Shown here: positions 21,733 through 32,337 of the stretch, piece by piece
How positions within the stretch are numbered: the stretch's first letter is position 1
Layout: each line of letters starts with the position of its first letter
Assembly (NCBI GenBank): GCA_029378245.1
Contig: JARKIF010000025.1
Coordinates: 744,001-808,000, forward strand
DNA: 64,000 nt
Reading direction: 5' to 3'
Origin: Roridomyces roridus
Lineage: Eukaryota > Basidiomycota > Agaricomycetes > Agaricales > Mycenaceae
Translations under genes and position numbers: made by a program
The notes under the pieces: generated by a model
Seen by the model: the letters and a program-made list of their open reading frames with translations, nothing else
What the model was told of the DNA's origin: nothing
Databases searched by the model: none

Positions 21733-22200
21733 GCTTGCATCTGAGCATCCAATCGAGCTGCAAACTACGCAGCACTGATGTCTCCCTGTCGAGATCTGCT
21801 TGAGTCTAGACTACAAACGTTCCTCTCATCGACGCTCCTCGAATTATCTCGCTGCATTTTCTACCTCCGCGGAGCCTCCTCTCTGTGCTTCTGGACTGGG
21901 GGCCACCGTCCATGCGCTCCTTGTACCTCTCTTCTGGAACACACCCTCTCCTCTGCCAGGGAAAGCGCTAGCAAAGTCATGCTCGGTACGACTGTAGTTT
22001 CCCCCTTAGCTCCTGAGACGCTGGCCTTGTGCGCTGATAACGAGAGCACTGCTTCCCTGGTGCGACGATACGGACCCCCGAGGGCGAGCAAAATCAAATT
22101 TCCGCCCTCGAGAAAGATTCGATTTCGTCCCAGGATCAGGTTACTAGTTGCATCTGTCTTCTACGCGCGACGCATTGGTCTATTATTAGTCCCACGACCC
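21733..22200. repeat. Module M, copy C (intact, upstream of S2)
   Basis: This is the most complete copy of module M, ending about 80 bp before the S2 start codon. It has the same CGACGCTCCTCGAATTATCT, GTGCGACGATACGGACC and GATTTCGTCCCAGGATCAG runs as the other copies. The shared stretch reaches through the leader to the start codon in copies B and C (CCAGTTATCCA and AATCGACAATGTTCTC). Confidence 0.8.
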
Positions 22201-22278
22201 AGTTGCGTTCAGCTATCAAGCGGAGGCCAGCGACTCGACAGACCAGACACACCCAGTTATCCACTCAGTCAATCGACA

Positions 22279-22748
22279 ATGTTCTCCAAGCTCCTCGCTG
22301 TCTTTGCTTTGCTGGCTGCCTCCAACGCCGCCGTCCTCCAACGCACCGACCCGGACCCAGTGAGTACCCACCGTCTGTATCAATCCTGCGCGACTGAAGG
22401 GCATTCAGAAATGCACTATCAAGCTCACGTATGAGTCGGCGGCCGATAACGAACTCGTCACGGTGAACTATGAAGTGGCTTCCGACACTTGTACCCCCGT
22501 TCAGCAAGCATTCAAGCCCTATATGCTGCTGACCGCCACCGCCGTGACCACTGATTGCCCTGGCCAAGTGGTGTACGTCTACAGGTGAGTACTAGCGACG
22601 TGGTCTTATTCTGAGGGACTGATCTTTGTTCTTTTTTCCCCCTAGCGCCACCGAGTTCCATGTTTCGCACTGCACCGAGGCCGGCCAAGAGTTCACTAAA
22701 CTCAAGTTCCTCACAGGATTTGCATTCGCGCCGCACAAAAGTAAATAA
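22279..22748 (+). CDS. Small secreted four-cysteine protein S2 (119 aa)
   Basis: Exons are 22279-22359, 22409-22584 and 22646-22748. The signal peptide is MFSKLLAVFALLAASNAAVL. The mature part opens with KCTIKLTY and carries cysteines aligned with those of S1 (KC, DTC, TDC, SHC). The two proteins keep the leader, intron positions and cysteine frame while the rest differs, which is what fast-evolving secreted proteins show. No known domain is recognised. The gene follows module M copy C, so S1 and S2 probably share regulation. It looks intact. Confidence 0.8.
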
Positions 22749-23132
22749 TAGATACAGTCGGTTGCACATACCTTGTTCCCGAATAACCTCTTCGCGAAGC
22801 TTGTAGAGTTCACTTTTCAAAGAGAACTTTGGAATTGAGGTGTCACCAGGCGCCCAGTCAAGCGGACCCTGGTATGAGCCACAGAGATCCAGTGCAAGTA
22901 CCGATGAAACCTTGCGCCAGTACGACACGGGCTCCCGCCTCTCGTGTTCCCGGCGGGCTCTGTGAAATGACAAAGATTTTCAGAGTCATCAATTATTATG
23001 GGCGCCGCAGTCTGGGCGCCGTTTGACGCGCCAGCACAGCCATTGTGCGCGGAATAAACGGAATAAAAGGGGGTGGCTTCAGTGTAGACCGCCACTCTCA
23101 CTTCCTTTTTCAATTCTCTTCTTCGCCTCCAA
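22749..23132. promoter_or_regulatory. S2 3' flank and promoter of the beta-trefoil-like gene
   Basis: A GGAATAAAAGGGGG run near 23059-23072 is a plausible TATA region about 70 bp before the start at 23133. It corresponds to the ATAAAAAGGGG box before the paralog at 4681-5386. No gene is recognised here. Confidence 0.5.
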
Positions 23133-23813
23133 ATGTTCGCCTCCCCTTCCACTGTTCTCCTCGGCTTCTTCTCCACTGTGGTGTTGGCGTCAGCCCTCTC
23201 GAATCGCCAGATCAGCTCCGGCTGCACGCCCAGCTTCCAGGGCATCCCAGTCAACATCATGGTCGGCGATGGGGGCAACGGTCTCGCTCCATCCAACGAC
23301 TCGACGGGCAGCTACATCCTCAACGACGGTTGCATTCACTCCAATCCCCTCTTCTTGCTCGAGAATACGGGGCACTCTCCATCGAGCTTTATCATCAAGT
23401 AAGTAAGACCTACTGCGTGGAAGTACCACACACTGATACGTCTTCGTAGGGATCAGAACAACCACGACTTGGTCGTCTATGCCGCTTCAGGCACCTCACC
23501 TGCGATTCAACTCAACGCAATCGACAACTCGGGACAGGATGAGTGAGTTTTCTTCTCTCTCCTCTGCATACGCAATGAGCCAATTCATTCTCACAGACGC
23601 CAAGATTGGATCATCAACTGCAGCACCTGCGCCGAGGCCTCCAACCCCGTCCCTACGGTAGGCGGCACCTTCGGCCAGTGGTGTCAAATCGCCAACTCCC
23701 TGACGGGGCTCTGCGTCCAGCCGGAAGGTTCCGCGGGGACGTTCCCGGTGCTCACCGCGTGCGATGTCACGAATTCGAACCAGAAGTTTGATTTCGTGAG
23801 GGGACTCAATTGA
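23133..23813 (+). CDS. Secreted beta-trefoil (ricin-B-lectin-like) protein, three exons, 191 aa
   Basis: Exons are 23133-23398, 23450-23542 and 23597-23813, joining in phase. The leader MFASPSTVLLGFFSTVVLA is a signal peptide. Shared blocks with the paralog on the other strand are NRQISSGCTPSFQGIPVNI, LENTGHSPSSFIIK, DQNNHDLVVYA and the C-terminal GLCVQPEG and LLTACD-type segment (here VLTACDVTNSNQKFDFV). The last resembles a ricin-B QxW repeat, so sugar binding outside the cell is the best guess. The gene is intact. Confidence 0.75.
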
Positions 23814-24787
23814 GCGTCGGATCCATGGACTTTTCAATAAGGGTTTGGACTCTATGACGTAGAATATTGAGATTGTAGCCCGCACAATGTCACAACAGTA
23901 CCCTGAGAGGCAGTAGCCCGTGCATGCAATCACATCTCGCCGAACTTGCCCACTGGCGAACTCTCGTTCGACTCGAGGTGCGGTAGGACAAAAGTAGCCA
24001 CGTCCACATCCTTTTTTTTTGCCGTTTTGAAATACCATTGGAGCCCATGCGCGGCGCGGTTGAATTTCCGATTCCCCCGTGTATCACGTAGGATATGGAG
24101 GGCGTGTTTATCCTTTGAAGTTCAAAAGGTCACAAGTCGACTTCATGGAATGCCAGGGAATTCGAAGTGTCGATACTCGCTTTGAGATAACTTGGACTGT
24201 GAGACAATCCTCATCGTTTTTCGCTTGGATCTGATCGCCTTCAAGGAGCTTCAAAGCTCGAAGTCTGAACACAACCGTGGGATGAACAGTGCGGCAAGCC
24301 GGCGGATCAACAGCGTTGAAGACCGGCTTGTCACGGAATGACGTGCGCGCCTTCTCACGATGAGTCACAGCCTCAGTCACCACCATGACATTGCGGCTTG
24401 CCCAATAAATCCCTCTCGATCTTGCGCTCCCGTCTGCTTGCTGCTCTTTCCCTTTGCCTGCTGCCTCAACGTGCTATTTACCACTGTTCTCTTCCAATGG
24501 CTGGCAGGGTGTCTCTGGTGGCATGCGACATCATACTTACTGGCCCGTGCATCGACTAAGGGAACAATGCACTTGCTTTGTTCTTTCGACAAACAATTGG
24601 GCGCGTAGAGGCTTCAGCTTCGATTGGGAACTCAGCGACCTCTGGCCATGCATTGTCCGCGAGACCTATAAAAGGCCTAGCTGACTTGGTGGCTTTTCAC
24701 GACCTTTCTTCTTTCTCCCCACATTTCTTGAAATCGTACGTGGCCGATTAACTTGAATCTCGTGCGGACGCTCACCCAGATATCAGC
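23814..24787. promoter_or_regulatory. Intergenic; promoter of the F-box gene
   Basis: Bases about 24430-24787 match the reverse strand of about 34040-33661 (upstream of the inverted paralog). A CTATAAAAGG TATA box lies near 24665, about 120 bp before the start codon; the paralog has CTATATAAG at the same place. No gene is recognised before 24430. Confidence 0.6.
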
Positions 24788-26110
24788 ATGAATATCCACA
24801 GAACCCACAGAGTGGGACGTCTACCCACCGAAATCCTCGAGCTCATATTACGCAGTTTCATCGAATCGTGCGACCCCTTCACCGATATCAAGGCCATTTT
24901 TCTGCTCAGACGCGTCTGTTCGCGGTGGCAGGCCATCTGCGACAAGACACCGATGCTCTGGACACAGCCATATTTCCACCGCTCCAAAAGCCCTTCGTTG
25001 AACCGCGAAATCGTGTCGACAATCCTTTCCCGCTCGGGCAATCTCCCCGTGTCTGTGACGATCGACCTGATGGGTCCTGCGGGATACGCTCCAGAGGCAG
25101 TCCTTGACTACCAACCGCTTTTCGCCGTCCAGGACAGGCTGGAAAACCTCGAGATCGCCGTCCAACCCGGTGACGTCATCCAATGCACTAAGGAGTTCCC
25201 GAAATTCCCCATCCTCGCCTCGGTCGACATTACCATGGCAGACGACTCACCGTCGGAGTTGCAGGCCCTGGGAAAAATCTTCCTGAGTTCCTGTCCCTCG
25301 CTCCGCGCCTTCTCCCTGACAGTGTACAACGTCCTCCTCCACCCTCCGCCTATCCCCAGCCTACCCCTCCACCAATTAATCTCCCTCACTCTGCTCCTCC
25401 CTGTGCGAGACGCTACACTCTACGACATGCTCATCCAGTGCCCCCTCCTCGAGGAGTGTCATGTTGGAGAGGTGGAGGAAATGGGTGAGGTCCACGAGCT
25501 TCCCATACACACCATGCCCGCCCTCCGTTTTCTGAACTACAGCGCAGCAGAGTGTTGTCTCGGGGACGTCCTACGCCGACTTCGGTTCCCGCTTTTAGAT
25601 TCCCTCACCGTCGGCTCCGCTCGCCCGGGATGCGACCTGCCGTGGGACCCCGTGGAGATCCTACTCGAACTCCACGAGGGCGTTCCGTTCCAATTACTCA
25701 GTCTCACGATGAGCGGGCTGGATATCACGCCAGAGGAGTTCGCCCCACTCCTCCAGTTTGCGGGGCCGACGCTGCAGATCCTCGCTTTCGTCGATATGCC
25801 GTACGTCCTCAAGCCTTCATTCTTCACCGGGTTGATCTTTCCTCGGCTCGCCACATTGGAGATCCGCTGCAATAGTGAAGCAGTAGATGAAACTGCCCTC
25901 CTGCAGTTGGTCGATTTGCTTTGGGCACATCGTGGCGAGTCAAATGCCGCGTTCCCGGCTCTTCGTCAGGTTCAACTGCAGATGAATGGAGTGTTGTTTG
26001 ATGAGGCGGTGGAAGAGCGCCTCGCGTCGGTGGAGGAAGAATCGAACGGGTTTTTCAGGGATCTTTGGGACCGGGGTGAGGGGGTCGAGGTGGAGGAAAT
26101 ATACGAATGA
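24430..26110 (+). repeat. Inverted duplicate pair, left copy (F-box gene plus promoter)
   Basis: The promoter and the complete coding sequence match 34040-32338 on the minus strand. The two copies flank the aldehyde dehydrogenase gene in inverted orientation. Confidence 0.8.
24788..26110 (+). CDS. F-box protein, paralog of 32338-33660 (440 aa)
   Basis: One exon, ATG at 24788 to TGA at 26110. The F-box lies at residues about 8-55 (VGRLPTEILELIL, then RRVCSRWQAICDKTPMLWTQ). The remainder has repeated short leucine-rich segments, for example FPILASVDITM, LPLHQLISLTLLLPVRD and MPALRFLNYSAAE. This is the common F-box plus LRR-like layout of agaric fungi, whose substrates are mostly unknown. An acidic C-terminus (VEVEEIYE) is shared with the paralog, which has exactly the same length. 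The gene is intact. Confidence 0.85.
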   Translation: MNIHRTHRVGRLPTEILELILRSFIESCDPFTDIKAIFLLRRVCSRWQAICDKTPMLWTQPYFHRSKSPSLNREIVSTILSRSGNLPVSVTIDLMGPAGYAPEAVLDYQPLFAVQDRLENLEIAVQPGDVIQCTKEFPKFPILASVDITMADDSPSELQALGKIFLSSCPSLRAFSLTVYNVLLHPPPIPSLPLHQLISLTLLLPVRDATLYDMLIQCPLLEECHVGEVEEMGEVHELPIHTMPALRFLNYSAAECCLGDVLRRLRFPLLDSLTVGSARPGCDLPWDPVEILLELHEGVPFQLLSLTMSGLDITPEEFAPLLQFAGPTLQILAFVDMPYVLKPSFFTGLIFPRLATLEIRCNSEAVDETALLQLVDLLWAHRGESNAAFPALRQVQLQMNGVLFDEAVEERLASVEEESNGFFRDLWDRGEGVEVEEIYE

Positions 26111-27934
26111 ACAGTTATTCTGACTAGTCACATCGAATACTTACTTGACATATGCTCTCAGCTGGCCTTGGGGGTTCATACTCGCAACTTGAACCCATGA
26201 AGGGGTTGATATCTCTGTTCAATCCACTTCTCTCTTCCTTGCTCGTTGCATGAGTTTTGAACAAACCTCGTTCAATTCGAGACGGGATTATGACATGGGT
26301 GTTGAAGGGTCAGATACACTGTATAATTCGCTGTCCACAATATTCACGCGGCTACCCAGTCACCTGGTTCGACTCTAGGCTGGGGCATCACCGAGGATGG
26401 AAGATATTTACAAACTTTTGGGTTGAATTGGTTGATTGTCTGAGTCCAAGGAAGTCAGCTCGAACCCATCAAGAACCCGGTTTGGGTGAAAAGAAGGTTG
26501 ATGTCCCTACGACCAGCTCAAGGAGCGGAGCACTTGTACGATCACGTCTGGTTCGACTCCAGGGTAAGCAATTCGGGGGCTTGCGGGATTTCTTTTGTGC
26601 AATCCGAGTCCAAAGATTTTGACCTCGAACCCCTCTTGTTTCAATGTGTACTTGAATCTCGTTAGGAAATCGACCGAACACTAAATAGAATCTTGAAGAA
26701 GCTTTGGTCCTGGAGGGTTGGTTCAACTTTGAGGTCTGATGGAGATGAACTTGAGGGTGTGAGTCCAGTCTCGGAATACAGGCGTACATGGACACCTGCG
26801 CCGGCAATGTTTTCTCTTCTTTTCTTTCATCCTCCGCGGCCACCCACTTGGCCGAGTTGCCCTTGGCGCTAATACAACAATATTTATTTATACCAGTGCC
26901 GTAGTTGCATTTGTTCGTGCCTGCCACGATTATTGGTATACACCTTGATTCCTAGCCAATGTATCCACATACCCAGGACACCCGATTGAATTTGAACTGA
27001 TCCTCATCCGAGACTGTCACCGAGTGTCATCTGTCTCTGTAAGGTCAGTGTCACACGTGGCTGGTAGTTGAAATTCGAGGGTTCGGTTGCATTGGCTTCG
27101 AGCCGCGGATATCTTGAACTGCAAACACATGCAAGACTGTGTGCCAGCCTGAATGTATTGAGCACAGATTCTTTCGATGAGAGAAAAAAGCAACTGGCAA
27201 TTATGATTCATGATCCGGAGCGGATTCGAACCGCCGTCGGTAGCTTGACTTGCAAGGTACTTGGGATACGTATTCGGGGTCTGTTATGTTGCAGGGCTTC
27301 CGAGTTGGGTGGCTAGTACTTCTTGCTGTACACCTCTTTGTATTTTTTCGAACCAGTGGGAGCACATGCACGGGGTGCGATTCGGATCCGCTTCTGAAGG
27401 TTTTCAAGCTAGAGGCTAGACGGACCTGAGAGAGGGCGCATAAAAATTGCCACTGCACTGGCCCTGGGTTAGTGACCAGAGGTGGATTCGAACCACTGCA
27501 TGCGGTATGCCCGAGTATTCCCCAATTCGAGGTACGGAAGTGTCCCTGGATATTTCGCACTCTGTCAATTGGACCGCTGATGCTCTCAAAACTACTCCGC
27601 GTCTAACTTGAAGCGGAGGACGGAGAGCCTCCGAGTAGACGGAATATCATTGCCCCGTCTCCGTTGGACTCCGCCTTGACAAAAGGTGAAACATTACAAA
27701 GTCCATTCTAACGCGAATCGGCGTCCGGCTCAAGTCCGATTGCTTGTATTCTGACCCTGGGGTTTGAATGCAACTGGGATCACGCGGAGCTTGGCCATTC
27801 AACCATTGACCGGATCACGTAACAGACTTTTGCCAATGGTGACAGACGTGGGAATTAGCCCACACAATAAGAGCGCGTGACCCGGGATAACTTCCGGTCT
27901 ACCTTCGCGTTCTTTTGTCTCGTCTCTCGCCACC
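26111..27934. other. Intergenic; solitary tRNA T-arm-like sequences
   Basis: No protein gene is recognised. At about 27222 and 27483, read on the minus strand, the sequence forms T-stem-loops of tRNA type (TTCGAAT loops with GGCGG/CCGCT and GTGG/CCAC stems), but the matching 5' acceptor halves are absent. The last 100 bp must include the promoter of the dehydrogenase gene. Confidence 0.45.
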
Positions 27935-30247
27935 ATGCCCTCCCTGAACGCTTTCTCACAATCCAAAGCCGAAGAGCTCTCCGCCAACTGGAAGGGCACC
28001 AACTTCCTCGGGGGAACGACCAAAAACTTTATCGGTGGCGAGTTCCTGGAGAGTAAGACGGACAAATGGATCGATGTCTTGGATCCAGTGAGTCTTGTTC
28101 TGAGAACAAGAGGACTGAAACCTAAATGTTGGACAGGCTACTCAAACCCTTCTTTCGCGCGTCCCTGAGACGACGGCCGATGGTAAGTCGCCTTACAGTC
28201 TCCGATGATCGTCCTGATCGTTATTCTGCAGAGTTCGAGAGCGCCGTCCAAGCAGCTTCCAAGGCCTTCAAAGGTTGGAAGGCGACGAGCGTGTTGAAGC
28301 GCCAGCGGTTCGCCTTGGAGTGCGTGCTTTGCAACCTTCTCCGTTCTTGCCTGACCTTTGTAGACTGCAAGCCCTCATCCGGCAACATATGGACACGATC
28401 GCGAGCGCCATCGTCCTCGAGCAAGGCAAAACCTTTGCTGGTGCGTTCCACCCTCCACCCCGTTCTCCGAACTCGGAGTCGCATCATGCCTCATGCATCA
28501 CCTCACATCGCCAATGCATATCAACTAACTGATCGCTGCAGATGCCCAAGGTGACGTCCTCCGTGGTCTCCAAGTCGTCGAATCGGCATGTGCGATCCCC
28601 ACTACGTTGATGGGCGAGAAGCTCGAAGTGAGCAAGGACATGGATACCGAGACGCGCAAGGTGCCGTTGGGTGTTTGTGCGAGGTGCGTTCCATCTTTAC
28701 GTTTCCGTCGTCTTGCTTGTCTAACGCCGCCATCCCAGCATCGCTCCGTTCAACTTCCCCGCCATGATCCCACTGTGGACCCTCCCCATGGCGCTCGTCA
28801 CGGGAAACACGCTCATCCTCAAGCCCTCCGAGCGTGATCCTGGTGCGGCGATGATCTTGGCCGAGTTGTGTATACGTGCGGGTGCGTTTCTACTGCTTTT
28901 CGTCCCTTCCAGCTATTTGAACTTTCGTTCCCGCAGGCCTCCCCGCAGGTGTACTCAACATTGTCCACGGCACGGTTCCGACCGTCAATGCTATCTGCAC
29001 GCACCCCCTCATCAAGGCGATCAGCTTCGTCGGGGGCAATCGCGCGGGGGAGCATATTTACAATTTGTGAGTGCTTGCTTCAGTCCTGCCTCTTTGTTTT
29101 CAACGAACGATCGAAGGGGAACGAAGAATGGTAAACGCGTTCAGTGCAACATGGGCGCGAAGAATCATGCGGTTGTCATGCCCGATGGTGAGTCCACGTC
29201 CTTATTCTGTAGATGCAGATTGTTGAATGGAGGGATACAGCGAACAAGGACCAGGCGATCAACGCACTGCTCGGTGCTGCGTGTGGTGGTGAGTATTACG
29301 CCTCAGTGATAATAGTGATACGTGACTCACAATGTTACAGCTGCGGGGCAGAGATGCATGGCCATCTCCGTAGCCGTCTTTGTGGGCGCGGCGAAAGATT
29401 TTATCCCCGACCTCGTCGCAAAGGCGAAAACGCTGAAGGTTAGCCAGGGATTCGAGAAGGGTGCCGAGTTGTGCGTTCTCATCTTCTCCTTCCAACAAAT
29501 GTAAACTGACTTGGACTTTCCAGCGGCCCTGTAACCACCCCTGCTGCGAAAGCGCGCATTGAGGCGTACATCGACTCGGTGGAGAAGGAGGGCAAGGGCG
29601 GCAAGATTCTCCTTGACGGGCGGAATGTGCAGATTCCAGGCTACGCTGATGGCAATTTCGTGGGTGCGACGGTGGTCGAGGTTTCCACTGAGCATACAGC
29701 GTACAAGTGCGTCCTCTTTTCCACCCTCCCTTCTTCTTATAACCCACCCCCTCTATCTCTCCAGGGAAGAAATATTCGGCCCTGTCCTCTGCGTGCTTTA
29801 CGCCCCCGACCTTTCTTCAGCCATCTCGCTCATCAACGCCAACCCATTCGGCAACGGCGCCGCCCTGTTCACCCAATCCGGCCCTATCGCCCGCAAATTC
29901 GAAACCGAGGTCGAGGTTGGGCAGATTGGTATTAACGTCCCCATCCCGGTGCCATTGCCCATGTTTTCGTGGACGGGGAACAAGGGTAGCTTCTTGGGGG
30001 ATATTAATTTCTATGGAAAGGGGTACGTCCTTTGTTGTTTCTTTGCTGGAGGATGGAATGGAAAGTTGACGAATGAACCTCGTAGGGGTGTCAACTTTTA
30101 CACTCAAACCAAGGTCGGTTTTGGTCTTCTCTTCGCTTCTTCACGTGCTGACTCTTGCGGTTGTAGACGACCACGACGCTCTGGCGCTCGGACGACGCGC
30201 ATGTGGCGGGCGAGGGTGTGTCGGTGAATATGCCTGTTATGAAGTAA
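27935..30247 (+). CDS. Methylmalonate-semialdehyde dehydrogenase (acylating), 14 exons
   Basis: Fourteen exons can be joined in frame from ATG at 27935 to TAA at 30245-30247. The product is an aldehyde dehydrogenase of the ALDH6 group, which oxidises malonate and methylmalonate semialdehydes to acetyl- and propionyl-CoA in valine, pyrimidine and inositol breakdown, normally in mitochondria. Family marks are [45 protein letters not shown], the catalytic cysteine in [20 protein letters not shown], and [15 protein letters not shown] with [12 protein letters not shown]. Most introns are about 50 nt. The one joining IYN to GTKNGKRVQ needs the acceptor ATCGAAG. No damage is seen. The start sequence is not a strong mitochondrial presequence, so targeting is uncertain. 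Confidence 0.9.
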
Positions 30248-31048
30248 GTCGGTGTACGTATGGAGGGATTTGGGGTTGCTTGATATAAACGTTGTTGTTA
30301 TGTGATGTACGATAGGTAAAGCATGAATGTACGTTCAAACTTTTGGTTTTACAGAACAGGAGTGTAAAACGATGATCATGTTCGCCATATGAACATAGCT
30401 CGAATCGAACAAGGTTGTTCTACGCTCAAAGAATTAACATGGTAGTGAGATGGAACGCAGATGGTCCTTGCCATGGTTTCCAAAGAACATTTAAATGTAG
30501 ACTACCAGCTGCAGTGATGGCTTACAGCAGAACCTTGCGCAGTACATGGCAAGTTTTCAGTAACTCAACCAGAACCCGGGGATTTGTTGATTCATCCCGA
30601 TATATAATGGATGAAGTGTACGATGTGTTTTTTCTTCTAGCGTTTGCGAGATCCAGAGCGAAAAAAAGTATCTGCCTTGAAATCCTATCATACCGAGGCC
30701 TCGATTCGAACGAGGGTTGTGCGGAAGGCAGATGGTGTCCTTGAGGTTCAAGTGCCAGCCGCAAATGCTCCATGTGGCAGGACCGTTCACAACGTAGGTG
30801 TTGGAGAACAAGTGCGCAAGGCCCATTCAACCTGGCTTCCACCAGATCTGGTCAAGACCTAACTCTAGTTGACTATTTTGACTATTTGTCCTCCGCACTC
30901 AAGTCGATCCTGCGTGCTTCGCGGACGGCCCTATATGCCACTGTTGTTGATAATGACAGGTGCGTTTATCCCGATTCAAGTCAAGGTATATTCGAACATA
31001 TTCCCCCGTCGAGAGACTCCAAAAAATTAGATATTCAATCATCAAGCT
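30248..31048. other. Intergenic; one solitary tRNA T-arm-like sequence
   Basis: No gene is recognised. At about 30696-30712 the minus strand forms a perfect CCTCG-TTCGAAT-CGAGG T-arm without the rest of a tRNA. Confidence 0.4.
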
Positions 31049-31285
31049 TCAAGCGGCACAGGCGGGACACATGTAAACGAGGGACGTCGAGCCCGGAGTG
31101 TAGGTGAAAGACACCTCCAGCGCCCCGCCATCACTCTGGGAGTGCTGTACAAAGTAGAAGGCCCCGAAACCGTTCAGTGCGCTCGGGACGAACCCGTCCG
31201 GCGAATTAGGATTGCTGGAGTGAAACCCGATGTTACAATTTACGCAGAAGGGAATGACCATGTGTGGCAGACACGCCTGTCTCAT
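31049..31285 (-). CDS. Small hypothetical protein (78 aa), possibly part of a longer gene
   Basis: An ATG-initiated frame encodes two CxxC pairs, CVNC near residue 15 and MCPAC at the C-terminus, around a region with SPDGFVPSALNGFGAFYF. Paired CxxC motifs could bind zinc, but there is no family match I recognise. The composition looks more protein-like than its neighbours. It could also be the last exon of a longer gene or a relic. Confidence 0.35.
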   Translation of the reverse strand: MRQACLPHMVIPFCVNCNIGFHSSNPNSPDGFVPSALNGFGAFYFVQHSQSDGGALEVSFTYTPGSTSLVYMCPACAA

Positions 31286-32337
31286 ACTATCATTCTCCCT
31301 CTTGTGCAAAATGATTTTGATGGCTAAATGATGGCTCTGCCCTGAGCTCATTTACGGCCCGTTCATTCCCTAGCCCGTTCATTCTCGGATTCGACAGAAG
31401 GCATCCTTAATATACCCAAATAGTGTTCCGAGTGATATAGCCATTGAGTACGAATTGAGACCGTGGCAGAGCTGCCGAGCCCAGCCATCAAAAAGACCCA
31501 CATCTGCGAAACAAAGTCATCGAAGTTTTTGACCTCTTCTCATGCTCCAACAGTCCCAGAAAAATTCAGTCATAGAATACACATGCCCAAGATTGACCTG
31601 AGTCAAAACTCCGAGTGAATTGAGCAAAAATGAGTCCGGCAAAAAATCATTGATCGCTTTGCAAAAGTGGGCCACTTTACAATTGAGGGCAAATGATAGT
31701 ATATGCCAGGTAAACAGGAGTTCGATTAGCGTCAAGGGGAACCAGGGCAGCGGATAACCCACGGTCGTGTTGATCGACGCGGGATTTAATAAAGCCGTAC
31801 GAACTTCGACACCTCGAAGATTTTGGTACCAAATCGAAAGAAGTTCAATCACGCCGAAAAAACAGGTGCCGCTCAGGATAAATTCCACAACCCGGTGCTT
31901 CGAATCGAACGAACACTTGACTCCTTGATTCAACAACTGAGTGAGATCACGGGACGGAGAGGGTCCTTGACTTTAGTTTTAGTTGCAGTGTGGTAGTAAC
32001 ATGCAGTGCAACCATTCTAACGTGTCCCCAAGATTGCGGACGAGTCAAGTAAATGGAGGTGGAGGGATCTGTCTGGTTCAACCAAGAAGTGCCAAGTCGA
32101 ACCACGGTCGAATGCCAGCGGTTCGACTCCGCTGGGGCCCATTAGTTGGTCGAACGCCGCTTTATTTGAATTTTACTGCTCGAAAGACACCAGCTTGTGC
32201 ATGGGGACTCCTTGATTCGGCAAGCGAGTGAGATCGCGGCACGCAGCAGGTAGTTTTACTCCCAAGGAGAGCTCAAATTTCAAAGTCGATGAAGGATGTC
32301 ATGTCATTAATTATAAAAGGCCAGCATTCTATCTCGT
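31286..32337. other. Intergenic; T-arm-like sequence
   Basis: No gene is recognised. A CAGCGG-TTCGACT-CCGCTG T-arm-like hairpin lies at about 32122-32141 on the plus strand, again without a complete tRNA. A 139-codon minus-strand frame at 31936-31517 has no protein-like features. Confidence 0.4.

Noticed and set aside
27205..27500. Possible minus-strand tRNA genes at 27222 and 27483
   Set aside because: T-arms are good but no complementary 5' acceptor strand exists within a plausible distance.
31517..31936. 139-codon minus-strand frame in intergenic DNA
   Set aside because: No start context, motif or paralog; likely chance.
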